DNA of 64,000 bases from Paracoccus yibinensis (GTDB lineage Bacteria; Pseudomonadota; Alphaproteobacteria; Rhodobacterales; Rhodobacteraceae), in contig NZ_JAVCWH010000005.1 of assembly GCF_030846195.1 (NCBI RefSeq), positions 1 through 64,000 of the forward strand, written 5' to 3'. Numbering within the stretch: position 1 is the stretch's first letter; each line of letters starts with the position of its first letter. A program made the position numbers and the translations under genes. Shown here piece by piece: positions 16,901 to 25,414 of this stretch. A model generated the notes under the pieces. It worked only from the letters and a program-made list of their open reading frames with translations. It was not told the DNA's origin and did not search any database.

Positions 16901-18643
16901 GACATCGTTCAAGGCCCGTTCTTCCAGCAGCACGCCCGCCAGGTCGTCCCATGCAAATTCCGTTACGCGCAGGCGGTTGTTCGTGGCGAACAGGGGGGCG
17001 GCATCGTCGATGTCGTCGACCTGCCCCTGAAGCACCCTGCCATCGGCGGTTCGGGCCAGGATATCGCCGCCATCCGCAAGGCCAACTGGCGGCAACTTCC
17101 CCGCCGGTGCCGCCCGCTGCCGCGATTGCAGCGGCCGGCGCGCCGTGTCGGCCTGACGGTCGCTGGTCACGCTGTCCAGCAGCCCGCGCGGCCCTTCGCT
17201 GCCGTCGAAATTCGCGCATTCGTCGATGAAGCCTTGCGGGTCATCTTCGCCCGCGTCGGCTTCGAAATCGAAGGAACAGGTGCGATGGACGGGGTTGAAG
17301 AACGGCGCCACCGGATCAAGCGCGACCCGCTGCGCCTGCGCACGGTCCAGATGCACCACCAAGCTGTGCAGCGTGCCGTCCTGGTCGTATTCCGCCTGAT
17401 GCGCGATGGCGCCCAGGCGGCGGTTGTCGGTGACGAATTCCGTGACCTGGACGATGCCGGACGTGCCCCAGGCCTCGGCCGTCTGGAACCCGGCAAGGCG
17501 GCCGCCGATGAAGGTGGGCGCGGTGAAGCGGAAATCGGTGCGCCCGTTCATCCCCTCGATGGAGCCGATGACCGGCAGCAGGCCCGCACCCCCCTGCCCG
17601 CCCTCGGCCACGACGCTCCAATGCAACTCGGTGCGGCCGCCATAGGGACCGATGATCGCCGTCAACCGGCCCTGCGGGACGGCAAGCGTGCTTTGGCGCC
17701 ACTGCGGCAGGTCGCCGCCCGCCGTGGCGGGATCGGCGGGATTCTTCGGATTGGCCGCGACGAAGACATCGGCCAGGCCGTTGCCGTCGACATCGAAATA
17801 CCCCCCCAGCACGGCGTCGTCGCGCATCCCGGCCCAGGGCGGCAGGGATGCCGACTGGCCGTTCCACATGGCGGGCAACTCGACGCTGCCGGCGGGACAG
17901 GTGGTGGAATCCTCGCGCAGGCCGTGGCCGGTTTCGTCGCTGTTCCTGTCGGGGATCGCATTGGCCCATCCGCTGCCGCAGATCTGCATCATCTCGGCCC
18001 GTCCGTCGCCGTCGAAATCGGCAAGCGTCTGGTGATTGACGGGCGGGGTGTATTCAAAGGTCACGGCGGGCGCGGTCTGCACCGCATTCAGGCCGAAATC
18101 CCGCGCGCGCGGGCCGCCATACCAGTCGTAAAGCCCGCCGATGGACAGGTCGCCCTGGAAGAACTGCCCCCGGCCATTGCCCAGATAAACCCGGTTGATG
18201 CCGCCGCAGCGCCCTCGGGCGTCCTGCCACAACGGGGTGTCGGTGCCCAGGTCAAGTGCGATGGCGGCTTCCTCGGGCCAGCTGAGGGCCACCACGCGGT
18301 CGGTGATGCCGTCGTTGTTCGCGTCCGCATAGGTCGTGTGCCGCCAGACCCAGGCGGCAGGCGACAGCGCATCGCCTGGATCGTCGGTGCCCTGATAGGC
18401 ATTGTCCGAAAAGCCGCGATGCACGCCCAGGTCGGACAGGGCAAAGCGCGCAGGCGCGTCGCGCGCCATGCAGCCCGGGGGCGGGCTGGCGGGCGGCAGG
18501 TCGGCGGGCAGGGATTTCGCCTCCTCATCCGGGCCATAGACCTGCAAGGGCTTGGCCTGGGCAGAGGAAAAGAACGGCGCCGCGCCGCTGTTCAGGAAAT
18601 ATTCCGTATCGCCCGCCAGATCCGGCTTGCCGTCGGCATTCAC
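10982..18643 (-). CDS. RHS-repeat protein, C-terminal part of a frameshift-split SpvB-RHS giant
   Basis: A 2,553-residue frame; coding similarity continues upstream of this Met in the same frame to about 18730 (WASSLGLHDPFRDLQLADVN), where it should join the SpvB part. Order: FG-GAP-like calcium-type repeats (ADVNADGKPDLAGD, ADANNDGITDRVV, LADFDGDGRAEMM, FDVDGNGLADVFVA), a TcdB-middle-like region, then about 1,200 residues of YD/RHS repeats, and the RHS core ending GVRVYDAETGRFLTPDPLG and PFRYAHNNPAALRDSTGYLG near 12668. The last roughly 560 residues are a variable tail with a hydrophobic stretch (ALGVTVGGAAVGGALEG) and a terminal unit containing IGGFHGND and LLTCCGA. By family knowledge the shell encapsulates and delivers the tail; tail activity is unknown. 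No immunity gene follows. Confidence 0.85.
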   Translation of the reverse strand: MNADGKPDLAGDTEYFLNSGAAPFFSSAQAKPLQVYGPDEEAKSLPADLPPASPPPGCMARDAPARFALSDLGVHRGFSDNAYQGTDDPGDALSPAAWVWRHTTYADANNDGITDRVVALSWPEEAAIALDLGTDTPLWQDARGRCGGINRVYLGNGRGQFFQGDLSIGGLYDWYGGPRARDFGLNAVQTAPAVTFEYTPPVNHQTLADFDGDGRAEMMQICGSGWANAIPDRNSDETGHGLREDSTTCPAGSVELPAMWNGQSASLPPWAGMRDDAVLGGYFDVDGNGLADVFVAANPKNPADPATAGGDLPQWRQSTLAVPQGRLTAIIGPYGGRTELHWSVVAEGGQGGAGLLPVIGSIEGMNGRTDFRFTAPTFIGGRLAGFQTAEAWGTSGIVQVTEFVTDNRRLGAIAHQAEYDQDGTLHSLVVHLDRAQAQRVALDPVAPFFNPVHRTCSFDFEADAGEDDPQGFIDECANFDGSEGPRGLLDSVTSDRQADTARRPLQSRQRAAPAGKLPPVGLADGGDILARTADGRVLQGQVDDIDDAAPLFATNNRLRVTEFAWDDLAGVLLEERALNDVTTTRDSTVTTFSYHPWNDALATRRLHTRKTVDVAADSARADPDAPIPVHLPQIRRFFEYPLADYAGTDWGREIQRTGGGLLPTVDRSRSRSRTFSDGAITRETEWGEVRAVSFLIDHCGQVSRRSTPLGWEEVERDPICREIRRETVHGRQELSSHDGLGRLRSQIIDSLLPGPDPARQSTLRLDYHPQAGLSRPVAVQIRSGASGPQTVTKTYVDEFGRSWKQVVCERRAGAPDTWTTSLDQAYPCADPARTATTVTLYDALSGLEGFTSLPFGPEGQATLGGTATHSGLVPAVALDSVPGTRTRHDRFGRLREQVLPDGRLVSHSYDLGRETTTGDGLTIDLLRRGTVTTLLRNGVLMNSARLNAFGEQVEETDALGNITTHGFDPWGRRVSTTLPEAEVWDTCQGPPIRKRATERATFSDTDEVLTITDALGNRVTKKYDAHGRLTEIRGPDGVVQEQRVYDDGFGALLPDDLLEPFGDRPGGVTIPGRMLQIAVRPRSVQTLDGMGNAYTVWIDALDRPFRQQAPDGTESLAEFDDRGRESRRTTPTGETVTMGYDWLDRPVRLDVDSGAGIATERREYDLRGNLVRTTDADGEVRQRSFDAMNRLLAETIGDPARRTPLTIARHEYDGNGRIAESTVNGLRTAFRYDDAGRLVRKLIGHDPAARPAALLTETLTYSPRDEVETTADRRGQGIRSIYDERGRVVARETLFDGAVLARTQAGYDQMGRLVRSVDEAGDVTCHEYDAYGRVVATTPPGLGTRRIDYTRDAPHPVTGQPTGSLRTRVTAPTGETIDSYVDAMARAWLTGNAASGYQQNSFADGRMVRSERIGLDGVTAAVKRYDYADRSTRIAREWDWMDPGSESACLADPAACATGSVSFAHTPGGRQLAQTDAAGNATLSHYADDGTMLLSRIDAAGVTQIRFEYDPAFPVVVAKERGPSASAIRSDFTLDRYLRPARTEITQAGSDRRERLDYAYDASGHRTGATLRRNGRVESRVEWTHDDFGRTRTRTVTAAGAPALSTGTSHRLEWDYTPTGRLGLVTYPSGNRVSYRYDGNGHLERIDLGFGPRSTPIATFGKPDPSGRYLSVDIAGGVSIGHSYRAGRERTRTVQAGTGGFAETYRYDPLGRLQATDRRAGGTDVQTIALDYDARDLLTGETATGGAGPRSYRYAFDTLGRRISKVTESSAGAARQLYDYAPGNRLSRVTGDAEAEITWDAYGRPVNDHRGLAFDWGLGDQLRAILLPDGQREEMLFDADGQRIARSTGDGTDLFYASDLPGEVYSQRRADGSYLDIVRDANGGVVALLDGDGAIIPWAVAKGDAATLAGDALSAFGEGAPASVDFGFHQMWSSALTPLRFAGVRVYDAETGRFLTPDPLGVTAASDPNDAIDPFRYAHNNPAALRDSTGYLGITPPDPTTIIVDGIAIETFNVEAWDNGTIRVANQAAYVAGVRAGIKAGLSRGWTLDESVQYAIGNGPPERAGSSLGIAGGLTFLDLGRPIDLFLPLFGKAQGSAQSFRTEDDQGTHAEAAEDAKRQAQGGGPSQGQIGFDENGVITGAVSGGDPTSSNFWLRVDGPNGPDVVGATSRETLKNFFAANPEYSPASDIFSGGDVETISVSPAPDTRSPFIRGVSAYWGIRTGVVKAAGGAVVESWNFLVHDNLGAWAAMAKCSWGYSCGFVPKSGFAASTDAYMAQGHSYPGAVFMTMSDGMFYGTLGAAEQIVLGSADGDWERVGENLFALGVTVGGAAVGGALEGMAAPTTRAGLLGGIVPDASDAGMMLMARARAPATAAERALVETSLDLPLIMRDASGTPRGVFFGQERYRHMAKVRNWMDDGVLADSLHIGGFHGNDDLAGFTMQINGQRYLISPQQLAGAVERAVPGTRFTYDHLLTCCGAAEGGAGGVFTRLRNRPVLSYNILVTINKYGRYISLEEGFPPFRIQRMIELDPLTGQGVRAHPFQGMSQTGSPVP

Positions 18644-20583
18644 ATCCGCCAGCTGCAGATCGCGGAACGGATCGTGAAGGCCCAGCGACGACGCCCAGGG
18701 CAGATCCTGGCCCGTTCCCTCCCATCCATTTTGGTGCCCTTGTAGAAGCGCCGGTCCCGCGCCAGGTCGCTGCGGCCGTTGTCGACATCGCCCGTCACCA
18801 GATCCGCGATGCCGTCGCCGTCCAGATCGACGATCAGGTAATCGACGCTGCCCGCGACCTGCTGCAACGGTCCCAGCCGGTCGTTCAGTTGCGCGCTGCG
18901 GGTGGCGTCATGGACAAACCTTCGCCCCGTGCCGTCGGGTTCGTTCAGAAAGACGCGGTGATGGGACAGGCATTGCGACAGCGCGGTCCGGGGGATGTCC
19001 ACGACGCCCTTGTCCACCTCGACAATGCCGACGCCGTCGGGGTCGCGACCGCCGCCGCCGCTGGAAGGCGGATCCGGCGGCTGCTCGGGCGGGGATGCCT
19101 CGCAATCGGTGTTCAGCGCGATCAGGTCGGGCCGGGCGTCGGCATCGACATTGACCAGGATGCTGGTGCTGGAAAAGGCCTTGTCCTGCATCTCATCGGA
19201 AAAATCGTAATGCGCGGGGACCTGGGTTTCCCCCTGCACCGACAGGGGTTCCCAATCGTCCCAGGCCAGGGATGACAACGCCCGGTCGGCGTATTCGAAG
19301 CCTTGCAGCAGCACCGATTCGGTCGCGCCTTCCTCGACTGACTCCTGCCGGACCGAAGCCAGCAGCGACCGCCCGTCGGACAGCGCCTGGCCATAGTCGA
19401 ACACATAGCGGAAGGCCAGGTGGTCGCCATCGTCGCGGATCGCCTTCACATCGACGCGGGCCACGCGCTTGAACAGGGTGCGTTCCACCCCGTCCTGGCG
19501 TTCCGTGCGCAGGTCGGGGCGGGTTTCATAGACGATGTCGATGACATGGCTGCCGCCGTTATAGCTGATCCTGACCGGCAGCAGCTTGCGGCTGTCGCTG
19601 CCCAGCAGGATCCGCTCGGCCTCGGTCAGGAACTGATGGTCGGCCTGGACGCGCGGCGCCAGGGGCGCGGCCCGAACCAGGCGGTCCACATTGGCGTCCT
19701 TCGAACGGGCCGGGGCCGCCACCGCGATGCCGGGGTAACGATCCCGCATCAGCCGCCGGCTGCGCGTTTCCAGCGTATCCAGCAGGGTGCCCGCCGGCAG
19801 GGGCGCGGTGCCGCGCCGGAAGCTGTCATAGGCGATGTCGATGGCGTTGCCATGCGCATTCTCGATGCGGGTCAGATACCAGCGGACCGGTTCGGTGCAA
19901 TCGGCCGTGACGTATTCGACGCCCTCCTGGCAGAATCCGGCATCGGCATCGGATCCATAGATGCGCGTGATGCCGTCGCGCCGCACTTCCCAGGCGATGA
20001 TGCGATTGACGAAGAACCAGCTGACCTTCGGTTCATAGACGGTGAAGGCGTCGTGTTCGGACCGGTATGTGCCATCGCCGTCCGGGCCGGGCACCAGCAG
20101 CGCGCCGTCGATACGGAACTCGAACGCCTCGCTGGGATCGTCGATGACGCCATGCATGTCCGGCGTGCCGCCGCCTGCGGCCCGGCGTTCGACCGTGGAC
20201 ATGAAGCCCCATTGCCAGCCCGACCCGACGGGTGAATCGCCGCGCTGCGCGGAATAGACCAGGGCCAGTTCGGGTGCCAACCCGCCCCGGGCGGGCAGGA
20301 CGGCAAGCGGCAGGCTGGGCGTGAAATCGCCCCGGAACAGGTTCACCCCGGCGGTGCCGGGCTGCGAGCCGTTGACGGGATCGGACCCCCGCGGCACCGG
20401 CAAAAGGCCGCTTCCCGACAGGTCGGTCGGGACCGGGCGCGACACCAGGTCGCCGCCGGTCAGGCTGCGCGCATCGGCGGGCAGGGCAAGGCCCGCCCCC
20501 AGCATAGCGCATAACAGCGCCTGCGCCAGGACGCTGCCCGCGCGCCGCTTTCTCCACCAATCGAGGGCAATTCCAGATCGCAT
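18640..20583 (-). CDS. SpvB/TcdB-type N-terminal part of the split RHS giant
   Basis: The first part of a secreted toxin-complex-like protein. Start at 20583 (MRSGIALDWWRKRRAGSV) leaves a standard signal peptide with hydrophobic core LAQALLCAMLGAGLALP and likely cleavage after ADA; an upstream Met at 20634 is also open. The SpvB domain follows (GVNLFRGDFTPSLPLAVLPA, LVYSAQRGDSPVGSGWQWGF), then FG-GAP units NVDADARPDLIALN and VDLDGDGIADLVTGDVDNG. The frame derails after FYKGTKMDG and ends in unrelated residues at 18640, 4 nt past the Met of the next frame. One extra A at 18729-18732 would fuse both parts into about 3,200 residues. Confidence 0.8.
   Translation of the reverse strand: MRSGIALDWWRKRRAGSVLAQALLCAMLGAGLALPADARSLTGGDLVSRPVPTDLSGSGLLPVPRGSDPVNGSQPGTAGVNLFRGDFTPSLPLAVLPARGGLAPELALVYSAQRGDSPVGSGWQWGFMSTVERRAAGGGTPDMHGVIDDPSEAFEFRIDGALLVPGPDGDGTYRSEHDAFTVYEPKVSWFFVNRIIAWEVRRDGITRIYGSDADAGFCQEGVEYVTADCTEPVRWYLTRIENAHGNAIDIAYDSFRRGTAPLPAGTLLDTLETRSRRLMRDRYPGIAVAAPARSKDANVDRLVRAAPLAPRVQADHQFLTEAERILLGSDSRKLLPVRISYNGGSHVIDIVYETRPDLRTERQDGVERTLFKRVARVDVKAIRDDGDHLAFRYVFDYGQALSDGRSLLASVRQESVEEGATESVLLQGFEYADRALSSLAWDDWEPLSVQGETQVPAHYDFSDEMQDKAFSSTSILVNVDADARPDLIALNTDCEASPPEQPPDPPSSGGGGRDPDGVGIVEVDKGVVDIPRTALSQCLSHHRVFLNEPDGTGRRFVHDATRSAQLNDRLGPLQQVAGSVDYLIVDLDGDGIADLVTGDVDNGRSDLARDRRFYKGTKMDGRERARICPGRRRWAFTIRSAICSWRM
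18727..18735 (-). other. Frameshift site splitting the SpvB-RHS gene
   Basis: On the coding strand the sequence is GGC ACC AAA ATG GAT. Homology in the upstream frame ends here and resumes in the -1 frame as AAT GGA TGG GAG. Adding one A to the A4 run gives KGTKNGWEGTGQDLPWAS, a smooth join. The site is not a canonical XXXYYYZ slippery heptamer and A4 is short for transcriptional slippage, so mutation or a sequencing error is likelier than programmed shifting. Confidence 0.7.
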
Positions 20584-20858
20584 GGCACGACATCGCCTTG
20601 ACGGCACGGCATGATCTGTCGCGAGCCAAGGCATGACGCCGATGGATTTGCATCGATGCCTTGGCGGCGCCGCTGCGCCAGTCGTCTTGACAAGATTGGC
20701 ACGGATCTTACCACAGCGGCCCGATTCGCCAAAGCCGGATCAGGGTTCGGGCCGGCAAGCGATGCAACTGTCCAGGCGCAAGGCATGCCCCCGCCTTCAG
20801 GGGCAGCCGAAGTTTTTGCCCTGTGCTTGCCGCCCCGGGCCATGGCCCCCGGAAGGCC

Positions 20859-21254
20859 ATGTCAGGCGGATCCATACCCAAGCCGACCATCGAGATCCTC
20901 AGCTTCGTCGCCATCGTCTTTCTGGTAACGGTGGCTTTCATCTGAGGCGTGCTGCCGTTTTACGGGCGGTGCTGTGGCGGTGATCCTGGCGATCCTGTTC
21001 AATCCCTTGCAGCAAAGGCGGGTCGGACGGTTGGGGGGCGCGGCAACCTGGCGGCGGCGGCCAGCCTTCTGGCCTGCATCTGCATCGTGGCTCTTTCCGA
21101 GTCGCTGCTTCTGACGTCCATCGCCCAGGAAACCAAGTAACCTTATGACCGCATCAGCGCGCGCGATCTCGACCTGGGGGCGATGCTGGGACAGATCCGC
21201 GCCGCCCTGCCGACCCTGACCTGGGCAGCGCCGCAGATCCTTTTTCCCAGTTAG
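20859..21254 (+). pseudogene. AI-2E family transporter (PerM-like) N-terminal remnant
   Basis: Starts MSGGSIPKPTIEILSF at 20859 and reads the first membrane segment (FVAIVFLVTVAFI), then TGA where Trp is expected. The second segment AVAVILAILFNPLQQRRVGR is in another frame, followed by NLAAAASLLACICIVALSES, LLLTSIAQETK and a stop. Downstream SARDLDLGAMLGQIRAALP is in yet another frame. Only about 130 of roughly 350 residues remain. Lies just downstream of, and divergent from, the start of the RHS gene. Confidence 0.65.
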
Positions 21255-21527
21255 CATGGAAAGAAGGTCAAGCGGACAAACTAAGGATGCGTCGGAACAA
21301 CAGCAAAGCGTAGCGGACTTCCTGTGCTTGTACGAGAATAGGAAAGAAATCCCTTATCCAGCTCATGACAACTTTGGGATCAGCCGGTCGCATGCGCATC
21401 AGGTGGGCACTTCATCTGACAGAAGCCAGATGCCTGCAGAGTTCACCGCCCTCTTATGAAGCGAAATCTCTCTGCAACTCTTGGCACAAGGATTGCTCCC
21501 TGACCTGCCCCCCGGGTCGTCCCTCGT

Positions 21528-22406
21528 TCATAACGAGAGTCCTTGGGGTTGATAGTTTTCGGCTTCGGGTGTGGCAAGCGCGCCGGACGCGTTGCCATCA
21601 AATAGCTCAAGCGCCCGGCGCGCTTCTGCGGGCGTCTTGTTGCCCGGCGAGGAATGCGGCCTGACGTGGTTATAGTCGTAGCGCCAGAGAGCCAGCTTGC
21701 GGCGGGCATCGGCCAGGCTGTCAAAGATATCTTCGTTGAGTCACTCGTCGCGCAGGCTGCCGTTGAATGACTCGTGTCGCCGTTCCGCTGCGGCTTTCCG
21801 GGATCGATGTAATGCCATTTCACGCGGTTTTCGTTGGCCCACTTCAGGATCGCCTTGCTGGTGAACTTGGTGCCATTGTCACTGACAATGCAGCCGGGTT
21901 TCCCATAGATCCTGACAAGAGCGTCGAACTCCCGCGCAACTCTGGCCCCCGAGATGCTGGTATCGGCAATCAGACCGAGGTTTTCGCGGCAGCAATCGTC
22001 GTTCACGGCCAGAATGCGGAACCTCCGGCAGGCTCCAAACGTATCCGAGAGGAAATCCAGCGACCACCGCTGGTTCGGCAGCAACGGAACGGGCATGGGG
22101 CTCCGGCTGCCGCGCGCCCGCTTACGGCCGCGCCTGCGGCGCACCGACAGACCTTCCTCCCGGTAAATGCGATAGAGCTTCTCGTTCATGACCATGGCCT
22201 TTGCGCTCCAGCATGATGCCCACACGCCGATAGCCGAAACGGCGACGCTTCTCGGCAATCTTGTGCATCTCCTTACGGATCTCCTGATTGCCGGACGCCC
22301 GTTCGCGCCGCACAGTCTTCGGATCGCCCCCGATCAGGACGCAGGCCCGGTGTTGAGAGATCGGATGATCGCGCATTGCCCGCAACACTGCGTCCCGCCG
22401 GTGCAT
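21528..22406 (-). pseudogene. IS3-family orfB (DDE transposase), frameshifted
   Basis: Family sequence is near-continuous but needs repair. MHRRDAVLRAMRDHPISQH to MLERKG is one frame. A one-base indel near 22195 moves to MNEKLYRIYREEGLSVRRRR and RWSLDFLSDTFGACRRFRIL (first catalytic Asp) and IVSDNGTKFTSKAILKWANE (second Asp). A second indel near 21770 disturbs the region of the catalytic Glu, and a TGA at 21741-21743 replaces a Trp codon in SLRDE-stop-LNEDIFDS. The end is YQPQGLSL with the stop at 21528. Inactive. Confidence 0.8.
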
Positions 22407-22414
22407 CGGCGTCG

Positions 22415-22678
22415 TCAGCGCTTTCCCAGGAGATCCTTCAGCACTACGTTATCGAGCATCGTATCGGCCAGCAGGCGCTTCAGCTTTGCATTCTCGTCCT
22501 CAGGCTGCTTCAGCCTTTTGGCGTCGGACAGGTCCATCCCGCCATATTTGGCCTTCAGCTTGTAGAAGGTTGCGGGGTATGAGCCATGTTTCCGGCAGAA
22601 GTCAGCAGTGGGCAAACCAGCCTCCTGCTCTTTGATCATCCCGATAATCTGCGCCTTGGTGAAACGGCTTTTTCTCAT
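22415..22678 (-). CDS. IS3-family orfA (helix-turn-helix subunit)
   Basis: An intact 87-residue frame beginning MRKSRFTKAQIIGMIKEQEA, with CRKHGSYPATFYKLKAKYGG (helix-turn-helix region) and a C-terminal leucine-rich helix LKRLLADTMLDNVVLKDLLG. In intact elements it is fused to orfB by -1 frameshifting; here orfB is dead, so orfA has no catalytic partner in this copy. A GAAGGAGCAGACGAG sequence upstream supplies a ribosome site for the Met at 22678. Confidence 0.85.
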   Translation of the reverse strand: MRKSRFTKAQIIGMIKEQEAGLPTADFCRKHGSYPATFYKLKAKYGGMDLSDAKRLKQPEDENAKLKRLLADTMLDNVVLKDLLGKR

Positions 22679-22762
22679 CTCGTCTGCTCCTTCAGGTTGG
22701 CCAGACTCCACATCACGGCGAGGGAGCTTCCGGCGAAGGTCAGGTTGATCACCTGCCGCATG

Positions 22763-23460
22763 AATGACGGCGGCCCCGACCGCATCGCCTGCCGTGACCT
22801 GTTCGATGCGGCGACCCTGGGCGGCGCTCGCGCGCTTGGCCGCGGCGACCTGGGCGTGATGCGGCCCGGCGAGTTCCTGGGCGTCGTCGGCGAAAGCGGC
22901 GTGGGCAAGTCGATGACAGGGGCCGCGACCCTGGGCCTTCTGGAACGCCCCGGACATATCGCCGGCGGAGAGATGCGCCTGGCGGGCCGCCGCATCGACG
23001 GCCTGGGCGACCACGCGATGGAAAATTGTGCGGCCGCGAAATCGGGGCAATCTTCCAGGATCCCCTGACCTTGCTGAACCCCCTGTTCACGGCGCGCAAC
23101 TGTCGGAAACGATCCGCCAGCACATCCGCGGCACCAGCCGCGCCCAAGGCCCGGGCCCGCGCCGTCGAACTGCTGCAGGAAGTGGGCATCCTTGTCCCGC
23201 AGAACGCGTGGATCATTTCCCACACCAGTTTTCGGGCGGCATGCGGCAGCGCGGCTTCGATCCCGGCGCTTGGGGCGCGTGTCCAGACGCTGCACCAGAT
23301 CGACGGCGCGATGCCGCGGCTGAATGCGATCCCGCCCGGCTGCGCCTTCAACCCACGCTGCCTTCTGGCCGGACCCCGCTGCCGCCGCGACCGTCCCAAC
23401 CCGGTGCCCACCCGGTCGGGCCAGGCCGCCTGCTGGCTTTACCAAGGAGGTGTCGAATGA
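22763..23460 (+). pseudogene. Dipeptide/oligopeptide ABC transporter ATPase 1 (DppD-like), core deleted
   Basis: Starts about 22763 (MNDGGPDRIACRDLFDA) and has Walker A in LGVVGESGVGKSMTGAATLG. The frame then breaks near 23030 (RGREIGAIFQDPLTLLNPLF in another frame), resumes with QLSETIRQHIRGTSRAQ and the signature FSGGMRQR, and jumps directly to the C-terminal LGARVQTLHQIDGAMPRLNA with the cysteine-containing GCAFNPRC element. The stretch between, which holds Walker B and the H-loop, is gone. Non-functional. Confidence 0.75.
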
Positions 23461-24086
23461 CTGCCACACAGACCGCAGCGCTGCGGGTCGAGAAGCTGGA
23501 TCGTGTGTTCGACGTGTCGGCCCCGTTTCTCAGCCGCCTCCTGTACCGCCAGGAACGGCGCTACCTGCATGCCGTGAACGATGTCAGCGTCAGCGTGCCC
23601 AGCGGAGGCTGCCTGAGCCTGGTCGGTGAATCCGGCTGCGACAAGTCGACCGTCGCGCGACTGATAACGGGCATCTATCCGCCCAAGTCCGGCCAGATCC
23701 GCTTCGCACCGGGCAGGTCGGGACAGCCATTGTCGGCGCAGATGATCTTCCAGGATACCTATGCCTCGCTGAACCCCCGCTGGCGGGTCAAGAACATCAT
23801 CGCCGAGCCGTATCTGCACCGCATCGTCGAGCATGCCGAAACCGAGGTCGTCTTCGCCGACCCCAAGCATCCCTGTACCCGGCTGCTGCTGGAAACGATC
23901 CCGGACGTGAACAGCCCCCACCGCGACCGCAAGATCGTCGCAGGCGAGGTGCCCAGCCCGCTGTGCCCGCCTTCGGGTTGCACCTTCCACCCGCGCTACC
24001 CGTTGGCACAGGACCGCTGCAAGATCGAACGCCCGTCCCAGGAAGCCCGGCCGGAGGGCGCCCGTGTCGCCTGCCATTTCGCCTGA
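23457..24086 (+). pseudogene. Dipeptide/oligopeptide ABC transporter ATPase 2 (DppF-like), internal deletion
   Basis: An open 209-codon frame from 23457 with a strong AAGGAGGTG ribosome site, overlapping the previous gene by 4 nt. The N-terminus is DppF-like, but Walker A reads GESGCDKST (Asp for the conserved Gly before Lys). After RVKNIIAEPYLHRIVEHAE it jumps to VVFADPKHPCTRLLLETIPD. About 100 residues containing the signature, Walker B and H-loop are missing; family ATPases of this type are about 320 residues. Although the frame is open, the product could not hydrolyse ATP. Confidence 0.75.
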
Positions 24087-24089
24087 TGC

Positions 24090-25357
24090 CACCAACCAGA
24101 AGACAAAGCCACTGGACCCGAACTCGATCCCGTCAACCGCGAACCTGACCTTCCTGAACCACATCTGGGAAGGACTGGTTTGCTATGATCCCGCCTTTGG
24201 GCCGAAGCCTGCGCTTGCGACAGAATGGGAATTGGTCAGGGGGCCGGCCTGGCGCTTCAAGTTGCGCGAAGGGGTCAAGCTCCACGACGGCGCGGACATG
24301 ACCGCAGACGACGTGGGGGCATCGTTCCAGCGTGCGGCCGACCCGGCCTCTCCGCTGAAAGCAACATGCCGTTGTTCAAGGACATCAAGAAGATCGATGA
24401 CATGACGGTCGAGATCGGCATGACCACGCCCTCGTCGCTGTTTCTGAACGCCATCACCAAGATCTTCGTCTTCGACCAAGGCTGGCTGCAGGCCAACAAC
24501 ACCGAAAAGCCCACCGGCTTCGGTGCGGGCGTCGAAGGGTATGCAACGAACAACACGAACGGGACAGGCCCATTCAAGCTGGAAAGCCGCGCGCCCGACA
24601 GCAAGACCGTGCTTCTGGTCCACGACAGTTGGTGGGACGAACGCAAGCACAACATCGACCGCCTCGAATTCGTGCCGATCACGCCCGCCGCGACCCGCAT
24701 CGGCGCCCTTCTGTCGGGCGAGGTGGACCTGATCGACAGCGCGCCCATGCAGGATCTGGAACGGCTGAAGGCGGATCCTTCAATCGACGTGCAGACGCTG
24801 ACCGAACTGCGCACCGTTTTCGTGGCGATGAACCGCCGCGCAACGCTGCCCGACGGGCGGCTGAATCGCTGCGCTTCACCTATACCTGCATGAACGACGA
24901 AAGCATCAACAAGGAAGACCGGTGCCAGGGCATCGCCAACATGCTGGCCCGCGCCGGCCTGCAGGTCGACATGGGTCCGCGCCCGGTCCAGTCACCCAAG
25001 CGGCCGCAGGGCAATACCGAGATGTTCAGCCTGAGCTGGGCCAATGAGCCGACGCTGGACGCCTTCTTGTTGCTGTCGCAGGTCCTATCGACCCGGGACG
25101 GGTGCGTACGGGGTTGCGAACCATGGCGGCTGGTCGGTCCCGGAACTGGACGAGCTTGTAAGGCAGGCCGCCGAAGCCGTCGTCCGGCCGAGCGCCTGAA
25201 GCTTGAGGAGCAGGCCCTGCGGATTGCCAAGGAAGAGGTCCTGCTAATCCCGTTGCACCAGCAACCGATCGCATGGGCCAGTCGCGACCGCGTTGAGTCG
25301 ATCGACCTGCGCGCCGACAACAAGCCGCGCGACTGGTTCACCACCGTCACTCTGTAA
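24090..25357 (+). pseudogene. Peptide ABC transporter substrate-binding protein (family 5), frameshifted
   Basis: No signal peptide remains; recognisable sequence begins PLDPNSIPSTANLTFLNHIW and continues YDPAFGPKPALATEWELV and KLREGVKLHDGADMTADDV. A frameshift near 24360 leads to MPLFKDIKKIDDMTVEIGMT and RIGALLSGEVDLIDSAP. A second frameshift near 24865 leads to QGIANMLARAGLQVDMGP and LIPLHQQPIAWASRDRVESI, ending at 25357. Also lacks segments around 25090-25190. With no permease genes visible, the transporter is entirely lost. Confidence 0.75.
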
Positions 25358-25414
25358 GCAGGCATCAGAACCGGCAACAAGACGGCGTCCGCCACCAGGC
25401 GCCATTCCGACCGA

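Larger units (their letters stand above)
21500..22700 (-). mobile_element. IS3-family (IS407-like) insertion sequence, degenerate
   Basis: Contains a complete orfA and a broken orfB in the usual overlapping IS3 arrangement, read leftward. The right end is probably the TGACCTGCCCC sequence at about 21500-21510, 18 bp past the orfB stop. I could not find a matching inverted repeat on the orfA side, so the left boundary (about 22700) is approximate and may be truncated where it joins the ABC-ATPase remnant. Target duplication not identified. Confidence 0.65.

Noticed and set aside
18727..18735. Programmed ribosomal frameshifting in the SpvB-RHS gene
   Set aside because: No XXXYYYZ heptamer, only A4, and no obvious downstream stimulator; a mutation or sequence error is simpler.
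14579..18745. Long open frame (about 1,390 codons) on the plus strand opposite the RHS gene
   Set aside because: It is antisense to clear RHS/FG-GAP coding sequence, has Arg/Gly/Ala-rich random composition, and is explained by GC-rich codon bias on the other strand.
21256..21459. 67-residue open frame (MERRSSGQTKDASEQQQS) between the permease remnant and the IS3 element
   Set aside because: No recognised family and no clear ribosome site; it lies in scrambled DNA of lower GC. Kept only as a possibility.
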